NCBI GenBank assembly: GCA_034696485.1
Contig: JAQIWT010000079.1
Location: 1 to 38,238, forward strand
Source of the DNA: Isohypsibius dastychi
Taxonomy: Eukaryota; Tardigrada; Eutardigrada; Parachela; Isohypsibiidae
Reading direction: 5' to 3'
DNA: 38,238 bases
The notes beneath the pieces are model-generated. The model made no database searches. It worked only from the letters and a program-made list of their open reading frames with translations, and was not told the DNA's origin. The position numbers and the translations under genes were made by a program. Shown piece after piece: positions 10,799 through 20,531 of the stretch (positions are counted from its first letter, which is position 1; every line of letters starts with the position of its first letter).

Positions 10799-11303
10799 TT
10801 AGTTCGCCAAAGTGTTGGCCACCCCGATAGCCACGACGCAGGCAGCATCTGCAGCAGAATATGCAACGTTTCTGGCAACGTCGGCTGCAAACTTGGAGGC
10901 CTTCTCGACTTTAATCAGAGCGGGAAGGACAGCTTCTTTGGCCAGAGCAACGGTGTGCAGCGCAGATGGGATCACACGAACAGAAGCGCGGGCCGCAAGC
11001 GCAATTGCACGAGCCGGATTGACAAGCGCTTCAGCGGAGGCATGAGCCTTAGCCCGTATGACATCAGCAGCCAAATGAGCGGAGACGTTGTTGTTCAGAG
11101 CTTGAAGAGTGGCGAGCACTCGTGGTGTTGGTGCGGCTCTTTTGACTGAGCGGGCTCCGGAAACAACTAGAAAAAGAACATGAGTACAAGGGGTAAGTTG
11201 ACCAAGGGTTACCAAGGGTTGACCAAGGGTGTAACGACTTACGGCCAGGACAACTTGTGGCTACAACAGCCAGGAGAATCATAGCATATGTGAAGGTATT
11301 CAT
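10799..11303 (-). CDS. secreted alanine-rich protein B (basic paralogue)
   Basis: Two exons, 11303-11243 and 11166-10799, have the same lengths (61 and 368 nt) and the same intron position and phase as gene A, again giving 142 aa. A signal peptide (MNTFTYAMILLAVVAT) is followed by an alanine-rich, predicted helical chain ending in the same ANTLAN. Over exon 2 the protein is about 74% identical to A (32 differences in 122), but many acidic residues of A are Arg, Lys or neutral here. By hand count there are about 14 basic and 6 acidic residues (net about +8). Its intron is 76 nt instead of 60 because of a short internal tandem repeat. Function unknown. The conserved frame, signal peptide and splice sites argue that both copies are functional. 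Confidence 0.8.
11196..11231. repeat. intronic CCAAGGGTT micro-tandem
   Basis: Three copies of (GA)CCAAGGGT(T) lie head to tail inside the single intron of alanine-rich gene B. Gene A has only one related unit here (GACTAAAGGT), so this expansion accounts for the 16-nt intron length difference. Confidence 0.8.
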
Positions 11304-11411
11304 TTTGAATGTGGATTTCGGAGCGTGGACTGAAGATGAAGGGATGAATTTTACCTCGACGAGAAAGTAGTGAAGAACTGATATGGAAACGAAACTGATA
11401 TGGGTTCTCCG

Positions 11412-11418
11412 TTATATA
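11412..11418 (-). promoter_or_regulatory. TATA box of alanine-rich gene B
   Basis: TATATAA on the minus strand, about 110 bp upstream of the ATG at 11303, in the position equivalent to the TATA-like element of gene A. Confidence 0.5.
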
Positions 11419-11950
11419 CTGTCTTGGAGCACCTGTTATGGATGCAGGCTGTGCGTGATGTAGTGGTCGTTACCTATTATTGCGACAATAACGGAATATC
11501 CAAATCGGTTAACACTCAAAACCCAAGTACGGATAAACCTTCACTTCGCGATTGCGTTCTGTCTGGGAAAAACTTACACTTTCCGTTTTGCCGACTGAGT
11601 TTACACAGAAATCGCGTTTCTTAAAAAGTTTCGTTCTGGATTGTATAATTATAAGCCTGTTTGACAAACATTCTCTTCATATTTAATTGCACCACTTTTC
11701 CGAAGATTAGGCTTAGAACTACTGAAGAGCTCGTGACATTTCGTCAGCACGTGGCCGCCTCGGAATGTCGCGGTAAGATTCAAGTACGTGATGACATCGA
11801 TAAAACGTTTCTACCGCCTATCAAACGTACAAGAACACCGAGAATCGGCTTTAAGTTGCTGATGATTCTAGGAATGAAGAATGTTATCGACCGAGGTATT
11901 ATGTTTGATCACCCATTCGTCACCAGTGGATTTTCAGATGGGGAATCTCG

Positions 11951-12784
11951 TCAAAAATCAACTTGATGAAATTTGTCTTTCCCTCTCCTTAACGGTTGCC
12001 TGGTAGAGGAGCCCTTGCAAGAACTTTCCGGGCAGAAGCCTTGAAGATTGAAGAGCATGCAATTGATCTTTAACAGTCCAGCAAGCCTTTGCTGTGTAAA
12101 TGGCAACTGTGATCAGCTTCTCAACGCACATCTTAATCTTCGTTATTCACTTCAGTGTCACCATAACACGTATTGCGGGGAACATTACGGAGAAAGTGAA
12201 CACATTTGCTGCTGATGACTTTTGGAGCAACAGTATCATCGATTTGAACTTGAGACGGAAGGATTCTGCTGTGATTTCTCCTCAGAACATCAAGTAAGAC
12301 AGAAACGGTGCAAGCGCAAAAACAGTAGCCTCTCGCGATTGACATTATAAGTGCAGTATCACTGTGAGTTGTTTGGATGGATCTTATCAATCACCGCAAT
12401 CACTCCAATGCATGTTTCGGCGTTACAAACTTTGACCATTTGTTCAGGGCGAATTCTATGGAAATGATACTGCAATGGAGCCGCAGAGTGACCAGCTAGC
12501 TATACGGCCATTCCAAATCGAAATTTCGCTGGGATCGATGAGTACATCTGTATTTGTTTCTTGCAGCGTCTCGTCGAATAACCAGAACAGCTATGCTGAT
12601 TTATGACACACTAAACACTTCGATAATCAATTTTTTGGCTGAACTGGAATCACAGCTGCTTCATTCAGGATCAGAAGTCACAATCTTCATATAAACTTTC
12701 AAAAAATCGATAAAAAACAAGGAATTTCACACGTGAGTGTCACGCGTATGGAGCTTTGATACTCAAGTTCACAATAGAATCTCG
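11951..12784. other. intergenic between duplication and HSL 3' end
   Basis: No supported gene. A minus-strand ORF at 12390-12133 (85 codons) has no motif and no clear splice context. The HSL polyadenylation region should lie just below 12785. Confidence 0.5.
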
Positions 12785-15700
12785 TCATCCACCGTTCGTG
12801 GAAGAAAGACCAAAGATATCGCGTATTCGCTCCAGGCACAAATCCGCTCCGTCCATCGCTTCTTTGCTCATCAGTGCCATGCTCAGAAAACCATGTGGCA
12901 AATCACCGAGAACATCCAGTCGAACCGGGTGATCGATTTGATCCAATCTTCTGGCCAGAACTACAAGCACACACACATTCCCCATGAGTCTTCATCCCCG
13001 ACTTAGGAGTACATCACTAATGTTGCTCACCAATAGAATCGTCCAACAACGGATCCAAATGACATGCCTGCATTTAAGAAAATCAGTCAACCAAGTCACT
13101 CAATCATCTGACCACGACGTAGTGCCACTGGCCAAGAGATGCAAGAAGCTCATGTGAGAAAAACGTTCGCGCTTACCACAATAAACATGGGGGGAAGTCC
13201 ACGTAGCAGATCGTCATCCGCCCACAAAGGTGACAAAAATGGATCATCCGCTGACAACGAGGGAAACTGATGTCGACGCAAAGGCTCAGCTTTTGCCGGT
13301 GGCCAACTCAAATCCGGAGCAGACTTCAACGTCCGACTCGTATTCAACGGAACCCCAGCGGAAGCTACCTGAAAAATCACCAGTGTCATTTTCTTCGAAT
13401 TATCCGCTTTCTTCTGATATCACATGCAGCGATTTGCCCAGCAATCCCATGGTCAGCGGGAACACTCCGGGGAACCTCCATTGGCCAGATAATTCGCCCT
13501 TGTTGTCTTGGGCGACAATTTCCGCTCCTCTGTCGACCTTATCTCTGACGCAATCCGCATCCAACGGAGATGGTAGGCTGTCATTAAAAACTTCTCTATC
13601 AACTGAGTTGTTTAACAACGGAACTTCGGACATTCCAACGGAGTCTGATGGTGACATTTTCACTGTTTTATGGCGTCGTGACCTTTCATCTATCCGATCG
13701 TTGATTCCTTGCACGGAACCGACATCGGTCGGTTCTGGGAATCTGTAGCCATAAGCTGAAACACGAAACGTTTCGTGGTCATCACAACAAAAGAATCTGA
13801 GGCAGAAAAACTGGACTCCGAAGGATGTTCCTCAAAGATCCTACTTCGGGCTGAACCGAAATCATGTGATCATGAGTGAATATCTCACATGACAAACAGC
13901 GAACCATAATTCCAAGCGGAAGTAGAGGATCCATGACACACATGACGCGGCTAGGTGAAGGTGCGTATTGTACCAGGAATGGAGCGTAGACGGTAAGTAT
14001 ACCATCCGGAAGTCGCACATCCATGCAGGATAATGTCAAGGCAGCGGCGACGAGGAGCATTCCGCCAGCTGAGTCTCCAACAAAGCAGATGTGCTCACCG
14101 GTCCAACCTAACCGAAATACAAAGTCCGCATATTAGAACGGAATTATTCCAATCTAAGGCTCAAACCGAATTAATTTTTCAGCAAATCCAGGCCTTCCCA
14201 GAATTTATTACGCTGGCTTCCCACTGTTTATTCGATTTCTGAGAATAACTCACCTAACGCGTCCGCATTGTTCAATGCCCAAGCATATGCAAAAGTCACT
14301 TCATTTAACGGCTCCGGATATGGATGTTCGGGCGCCAAGGAATAATCTATGGAGAGGATAGGGATATCCAAATCCACTGCCCATTTCAGCAAATAGACTT
14401 CATGAACTTTGCTTGATTGCGCGATGAAACCTCCACCATGACAATGAAAAATCAGGTACGGGCTTTTTTGGAGCGAAGAACTACCGGTACCGGGTGCTTC
14501 CTGAGGAAAGAAAAAGAATCAGACATCTGGAAAGTTATAAAATCATAATATCTTGGGTTTGCTGAAAAACGATTTGTAAAGAAAAACGTTGTGGAATTTC
14601 GGGGTTGACCGTTCTCAAGAATAAGAAGCCTTTAACACGATTCATTCATTTTTGTTGTTATCGTTGATTTTTTCTAATTCAACATGCCGGCCGCAAGAGG
14701 AAATCGATCTGAATCGAAGATGAACGAGCTCCATTTCTCAGAAATAACAAAAGAAAAATCCGACTTCTACTTCCGGTTGAAATACCTGTCCTTGGCGAAC
14801 TTGGGAGGATATCAACCTTCCGAAAACCGGCCGTTTCCAGCTAGCCGGTTTGAAATACACCGGCTGTTCTTTTAATCCTTGAACTGTGAGTAATTCAGGC
14901 TGCATTTCAATTACACGATTTACGGCGACCTTTGGTACGAATAAGTTGTGCCATGCCTGAAAACAAACAAACAAACGCAAGTGTCGGCTGAATGAATGAA
15001 TGAAAATATGGTAGTTAAAGGATAACACAAACAAGCAATTCAATTTTCGCTTAAAAACTATTGTTCGTCAGTTTACTTCCGGTTCAAAGGATACTAATTT
15101 ATCATAAATCATCTTCCCTAGCTCACATTTGTTGAAAAATTAAACGTGAAGAGAACATGACATGGACACTTTCAACACTTTAAAATACGAAATCTGACTA
15201 ATTCAACTTTGGTTTCAATTCCATGGTTAATTTTCAGTATCTTACACATAGACATTTTAAAGGAGAACACTCTTCCGGTTTTCTTATTTGCGCATAAAAA
15301 GCTTTTCATCCTGCAAACGTTTCTCTGGATTTAGACGTAAACTCACATATAAATACCAAGCTCCAGTCAGATTCCAAAACTGCTGGCAAAAATGAATATT
15401 CGGATTCCGCGTCGTGGAAACTAGCAGCTTGGATCTCGCTTCCGGATTCAACGACATCTTCAACACCGATTTCAGTCCCGGAATCGTCGATGCAACGGCT
15501 CCAAAATCCGGCATTATTTTTCGTCTCTCAAAATAAGTATCCGCACAAACCATCATCGCGACCTCAACCGTCCGAATCGCATCACTTATCGATCCGCAAT
15601 ATTGAAATCCCAGACTTCTTCCATAGAATACTTCTTGGTTAATCCGCTCGATTTCCTCGACAAACGCTGGAATTAATTCGCTGTCATCCGAAATAAACAA

Positions 15701-16138
15701 CGAGCCACGTCCGATCAACTCTTGCATCAACTTTCTCGAATAATCCGACATACTTCGAAGACCTCCGAGAACCTGAATATATTCCTCCAGATCGCGAATC
15801 TTGGCCGATTTTTGGAAAAAGAAATACGAATCATTATTATTGAGAACTGATGAACAAATATCCGAAATTCGTTGCAGGCACGTGTCCAAAACGAAGAGCA
15901 GACTACGGAATCCATTTGCTGGAATGAACCGGAAGTCGAAATGAGATGCGTTCTGGTGCATGTAAGATATTGTCGGAAGAAGAGCGGACAAATGATCGGA
16001 AGTCACTTGGAAATAATACGCAAGAAGATCAGCAGACTGATCAAGTTCAATTTTTTCCCGACCGTCTTGAAGAGTTTTTTGAAGCAGAATTATCGTGTTC
16101 AGCCATGGTTCCAAGCACCAAGATCCTGTGTCCGTCAT
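12785..16138 (-). CDS. LIPE: hormone-sensitive lipase
   Basis: Neutral lipid lipase that hydrolyses acylglycerols and sterol esters at lipid droplets. Eight exons: 16138-15347, 14956-14786, 14500-14254, 14107-13817, 13755-13424, 13368-13177, 13067-13031 and 12960-12785. They total 2,238 nt (745 aa, close to the roughly 775 aa of the short mammalian form) and all phases agree. Exon 1 is the HSL_N regulatory domain (ANGFRSLLFVLDTCLQRI, FYGRSLGFQYC). The alpha/beta-hydrolase domain has the oxyanion motif HCHGGGF (about residue 340), the nucleophile GDSAGG (Ser about 416), the Asp in CHLDPLLDD (about 680) and the His in GDLPHGFL (about 710). The variable module between about 500 and 611 is Ser/Asp-rich, as in mammals where phosphorylation sites sit. 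The donor after exon 4 (GTCCAG) is weak. The ATG at 16138 is the first Met in frame. MYG1 is divergent upstream. Confidence 0.95.
13031..13067 (-). other. LIPE: 37-nt micro-exon of HSL with the catalytic Asp
   Basis: Flanked by TTAAATGCAG upstream and GTGAGC downstream on the minus strand. It encodes ACHLDPLLDDSI, matching the mammalian ALDPMLDDSV block that carries the catalytic aspartate. Phase 0 in and phase 1 out fit both neighbouring exons. Confidence 0.9.
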
Positions 16139-16849
16139 CGCAAGAACTCGGTTGATCGTCGTGGAAAATATAAGAAAATAAATATTTGTAAACGCTTGGA
16201 AGCAATCATTCTGGTAAGAAACGTAGAATCACCCACGAGAAGATAAAAAGCAATGAAAACAAAGATTACAGTTCGTGTTACGCAAGGGCGCCAGTGCTGA
16301 ACTTGGGCCCAACCTTGTAACTTGCTGAGCCAAGCCCCCATGAGTTTGTGCTCAAAGTCAAACCACTCCCCCCCGCCCCCCAAACTCAACCGTGTGTCAT
16401 TGAAGTGAGACCCTCAACACATATTCGCAACATACTCAAAGCCATCACTGTTGCCTTTGCTGAAGAGCAAAGTTCGAAAATCTGCACTCTCGAGTTTGGA
16501 TTTGGATTCCTGCTCTGAAGAAATCGGTCATTGTTTCTAGTAGTCCATCATATTTCGGACATTGAGCGACAGTGGTAAGTTTATCCCGAACAATCCCAGA
16601 ACTACTTGGCGAACTTTGTTTCAACTCCAAAGATTCAATTCGTATCTGGAAACCGTGCAGTCTATATTTCATCAATATTTCTCCTGTTTTTAGGCATCTT
16701 CGATTTTTCCGAACGCTCTAAGAAGCTTGACGATCATCCGCTTTGGAACAGCTGGTAAAAGGGCACCGGTTTTTCCTTTCCATTTGTCTTCGTATTCCGG
16801 CCCCATCGTCCGCAGGATTTTCGGATTCTTCAGGCAACCGAATCAAGAA
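16139..16849. promoter_or_regulatory. divergent intergenic region HSL / MYG1
   Basis: About 711 bp separate the two start codons. This must hold both 5' UTRs and promoters. A CTTCAG acceptor at about 16828-16833, 17 nt before the MYG1 ATG, suggests that MYG1 may have an upstream untranslated exon. A C-rich tract lies at 16369-16380. I see no clear TATA box. Confidence 0.45.
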
Positions 16850-18784
16850 ATGTCAGCGTTGAAAATCGCCACTCATTCTGGACAGTTCCATGCTGATGAA
16901 GCTCTGGCTTGCTTCATGCTGAAGCAGCTGCCAGAATACCAGAACGCTGAAATCATTAGGTAAGAAGCTTGAGTATGAGCTGTCCGAAAAACACGCATGA
17001 GAAACAACTGAAGGAAGAATGTACCGAACTGGAGAGAAAATGTGAAAATGTGGTCGAAAAATGACCAGTTTTTTAATGATTGTCAGTTTCCATTGCCTCC
17101 TATGGTTTAACAGTTCTGAAACGGAGCTTTTTCTGTCTTCATTTCATGGTCTTCATTTGGTGTTCCCTTTAGAACTCGCGATCCGGAAGTGTATTCGAAG
17201 TGCGATATTGTGGTGGATGTTGGAGGAACTTACGACCCCACTGCTCTTCGTTTTGATCATCATCAAAGGTCGTTCTCCGATACATTGAATTCTGTCCAGA
17301 AAGATAAACCGTGGACAATAAAGCTGAGCAGCGCTGGACTTATTTATTGTCATTTTGGACGTCGTGTCATCGCTCAGATTCTTGGAACCGATCAGAAAGA
17401 AAATGCCAAAATCGTCGAATTAATTTACGACAAAGTTTACGAAAATTTCATTCTGGAGATGGATGCGATTGACAATGGAGTCTCCCAGAGTGATAAACCA
17501 CTTGTGTAAGTTCATGCAATTGCAAACTAACCGGGAATGAGCTGGTGCAACGGTGGGAAATCTGTGCGGAATCTAGTTTAGCGATGGGGTTCAGTTTTTC
17601 GTGTTCGATACTGAGTTGTTGACTTGTCTGCCTTTTTGAACTGGTTCAGTTTCTTCCTGAAGTCTCACCGATTTATTTTGCAGGTATCAGGTGAACACAG
17701 GGCTCAGCAGTCGAGTTAAAAGACTCAACCCACGTTGGAATGATTCGGATAAATCGACGGATGTAAGCGATATTTTCGATCGCATTTTCTTCACTTTTCA
17801 GATATTTGTTCAGTTTCCGGCAGAAAAAGAGAATTCGTCTTCTAAGCTTCCGTTGTCTAAGCGTTTTTTTGTGTTCCGTGGAGCAGTTCTTCCGTTTAGC
17901 TCACGGATATTCTGCTGGTATCTTTCTGATATCGTCTCTAATCTAATCAAACATTTTTATCTCCAGACGCGATTCCTCGAAGCGGTGAAGTTGACCGGAT
18001 CGGAACTTGTGGACAAAATTCGTTTCTATTACGAATCGTGGCTTCCGGCCAGGATCATCGTTGAGAAAGCTGTCCTGGATCGCTTCAAGGTTCGGTTTTC
18101 CTGTTCGCGTAAATTTCGAAAACTCTTTTGTCCTTAGATTTATTTGTTCAGTCTTATTATTTCCTAAATACTGGTCATCCCGTTGATTTTTCGAATTTAT
18201 TTCAGGTTGATCCGAGTGGCGAAATAATCGTTTTTGATGCTGGCGGATGTCCATGGAGTGACCATTTGTTTCAGATAGAAGCGGAACTGGATTTAGAGCC
18301 CAATGTCAAATTCGCTCTTTATCAAGACGAAAGCTCGCAATGGCGTGTGCAGGCTGTTCCCATATCACCCAGCTCTTTCAGCTCCAGGTAATTTCAATAG
18401 CACGAAAGCGGTTCTGACTTCTGAGCTGTGGTTGACAGGATGTTTATTTGGATGCAAAACTTTGTCTTCTCAGATGGTTGATTAATCGTTCATTTATGAA
18501 AATGTTGGATTATTAATTCTTAAATTCGGGATCTCCTAAACTTTCTGATTTATTCTAGATTACCACTGCCGGAAGCATGGCGAGGATTGGTGACCGAAAA
18601 GTTGTCAGAAATCGCTGAAATTCCAGCTTGTGTTTTCGCGCATCACTCTGGATTCATTGGCGGCAACGTGACTTTTGAAGGTGCGCTTGAAATGGCCAGA
18701 AGGACCTTGTCAGAGGCAAAAGCACGAGCTGAAGTGGCAAAGGATGTACAAATGGAAACTGACCCTCATGTGTCTTCCATTTGA
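16850..18784 (+). CDS. MYG1: MYG1 exonuclease (UPF0160, DHH-type)
   Basis: A conserved eukaryotic 3'-5' RNA exonuclease of the DHH-like superfamily, active in nucleus and mitochondria in mammals. Six exons: 16850-16959, 17173-17505, 17684-17762, 17967-18089, 18206-18387 and 18559-18784, giving 350 aa in one frame. Diagnostic blocks are IATHSGQFHADEALACFML at the N-terminus, VVDVGGTYDP, the metal-binding RFDHHQRSF, SAGLIYCHFG, the mid-protein YYESWLPAR, FDAGGCPW and the C-terminal FAHHSGFIGGN. I start at the ATG at 16850. The frame is open upstream and encodes an Arg-rich stretch, but without an ATG, so a mitochondrial presequence would need an upstream exon. The C-terminal tail (KARAEVAKDVQMETD) is charged. 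It is divergent from HSL and convergent with MPHOSPH6. Confidence 0.96.
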
Positions 18785-18902
18785 ACCAGTGTCAGAACTT
18801 TTGAGCTTATTCTTGTTCAACCTATTGGCTTTCGACCCCATCAATTCTTTTCCATTCTCCTTTAAAATCCAACCTGTGAAACATGGCAATGTAGCGCGGA
18901 AA

Positions 18903-18908
18903 AATAAA
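18903..18908 (+). terminator. AATAAA poly(A) signal of MYG1
   Basis: AATAAA about 120 nt after the MYG1 stop codon, consistent with a short 3' UTR. The MPHOSPH6 stop on the other strand is only about 125 bp away. Confidence 0.5.
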
Positions 18909-19031
18909 TGAGAAAAGTAGAGAGGTCTTTAGAGCTTTCCGATTACCAAATTGTTAGCATGTATTTCTCTAATTTTATCCCAGTTCCATCAGTTCGAGAA
19001 ATTCAACAAAACATCGAGCAAATAAAAATCG

Positions 19032-20229
19032 TCAGTTTGCTTTTCGGCCCCATTGCATTTTCTGATTCCCGCCACCACCTCGGTAATGCTTCCTCTGTTT
19101 TCCGCGATCAGAACTGGAATAAGCGGTGAAATAACGGCCACGTTGGCCTTTTCCTGAAGATCTTCTGTCCGAGGGTTCGCCCTCGTTCAATGCGGGGTTA
19201 TTTGGATCGCCTTCTTGAAAATCTTCACCGTCATCACCACTTTTCCTCTTGGCGTTCCGACCACCACCGAATTTCCTGCCGACTGTGCCGTTCAGCGTGG
19301 AATACCTAATAAACAAACAAAGATTAGATGGAGAAGAGTTTCCCACATTTTCCAGCCGGATTTTCGGCTGAATTCGAAGTACGAACTCGGTTTGATTTCG
19401 TTTTTGTCCATTAAAAAATTTGCTGTTCAGAGAGTAGCATTCCGCACAGAATAACACACTGGAATATTTCGAGAAAAATCAACATTTATAAAAGAGAATT
19501 CAAACTCTGTGATTTCGCCATCAAAAAACCTAAAGATTACCACAATCAATGTGCATGTCAATTCACAGTAGTTTACCGATCTGCCATGTCAGCATCTGAG
19601 ATATCCTTGCCAGTCTGATCACCACCGGTTTCCATTTCATCACTTCCGGTTCCGTTCAAAGCTGCTTCCAGAGTTGGATTTATTCCTTTGAAGGCAAATC
19701 GTCCGACAACAAGATCATATAGCTTATTGCTGCTGTATTCTTTGTTAACACATATTGAGCTGCAAAGCAAACACGTCGTCATAATTTTGAAAACGAAAAC
19801 AGAGAGAGCTGTCCGAATTATGGAATTAATTAATGGAGGCGAAAAACCACGGATTTTTTTAAAAATTCTGGGAAAAAGTCTCGTTTGGTTCCAAGAAAGA
19901 AACCACCAAGTTCGGGGACAAAACAGATGAAAGCTAAACAAACCTTCGCAACTGGATCCTCGATTCCATCTCGCGACGATTTGCTTCCAAATTGGTGAGA
20001 GCTGGCCCAGCTGCGAATTTCTTCGGTAAAGATGATGCTTTATCGGCGATTCCTCCAGTTTTTTTCATAAACTGAAACAAAATCAGTGTGATCACAACAT
20101 CTCAACTGTTCGTGAGAATTTTCGAAAATGCAAACAAACAAGAATAACTGAATTTCTCCGCAGTACCTTGAGATTCAGCAAAGAAGAGGAGAAGGTATAA
20201 TTCCGGTCTTCCGGTAATATTCCTGCCAT
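19032..20229 (-). CDS. MPHOSPH6: M-phase phosphoprotein 6 (exosome cofactor)
   Basis: MPP6 binds the nuclear RNA exosome and aids 5.8S rRNA 3' maturation. Exons 20229-20167, 20071-19944, 19759-19577 and 19305-19032 give 215 aa with all phases agreeing. Conserved blocks in order are LLNLKFMKKTGG (exons 1-2; mammalian LLRMKFMQRG), YDLVVGRFAFKGINPTLE (mammalian LLYGRMSFRGFNPEVE), and DISDADMADR joined to YSTLNGTVGRKF (mammalian DVSDEEMARRYETLVGTIGKKF). Past this point the mammalian protein has a short Lys-rich tail. Here about 75 residues follow: an acidic Asn/Pro stretch, then an Arg/Gly/Ser-rich end (RRSSGKGQRGR, HYRGGGGN) that could bind RNA. The protein is longer than the usual roughly 160 aa mainly for this reason. 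It is divergent from VPS51. Confidence 0.92.
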
Positions 20230-20531
20230 TCTGACCTGTTGAAAAACTCAGCTCAAACGCGATTCACATTGGGGAAAGACAAGACAACAGAACAAGCAAA
20301 TGGAAGTTGAAATTTCGCAAGAAATCGGTCTGACGGAAATGCTGTTTCTTTAGTTTGGGGGCATAGCACGTCTAGGCCCATACCGTTCACCCCCCCCCTC
20401 TCCACCAGTCCACGTTCACTCCCCCGCCACTGGAATTGGTTTGTTGTGGTTTCGTTGAAAATTTTGAAACTTCGTGTTTTCGGCCATTTTTCCGCGAGCC
20501 GTGCTCATGTAACTGTCCTAAGTCATAAAAG
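20230..20531. promoter_or_regulatory. bidirectional promoter region MPHOSPH6 / VPS51
   Basis: Only 302 bp lie between the two ATGs. A C-rich tract (20389-20397, then TCTCCACC) lies mid-way. I see no TATA box on either strand, as is common for housekeeping pairs. Confidence 0.5.

Larger units (their letters stand above)
10799..11950. repeat. tandem segmental duplication, distal copy
   Basis: Counterpart of 8342-9480. The segment around 11465-11535 (TTACCTATTATTGCGACAAT and on) is nearly identical to 8993-9066, and similarity fades towards 11950. The plus-strand ORFs at 11400-11966 fall in this conserved non-coding block and are not conserved as proteins. Confidence 0.75.

Noticed and set aside
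13230-13748. 172-codon plus-strand ORF
   Set aside because: Antisense to the HSL exons 13755-13424 and 13368-13177, which have homology and consistent phases.
16135-16389. Minus-strand ORF upstream of HSL with a hydrophobic segment
   Set aside because: Different frame from HSL exon 1, no splice link, and it overlaps a C-rich tract.
16727-16849. N-terminal extension of MYG1 with an Arg-rich presequence
   Set aside because: The frame is open but has no ATG, and a CTTCAG acceptor lies just before the ATG at 16850. Kept only as a possible upstream exon.
17763-17966. Extra MYG1 exon starting at the TTTTCAG near 17803
   Set aside because: Joining 17762 directly to 17967 keeps phase and matches the family, while the intervening frame has no conserved residues.
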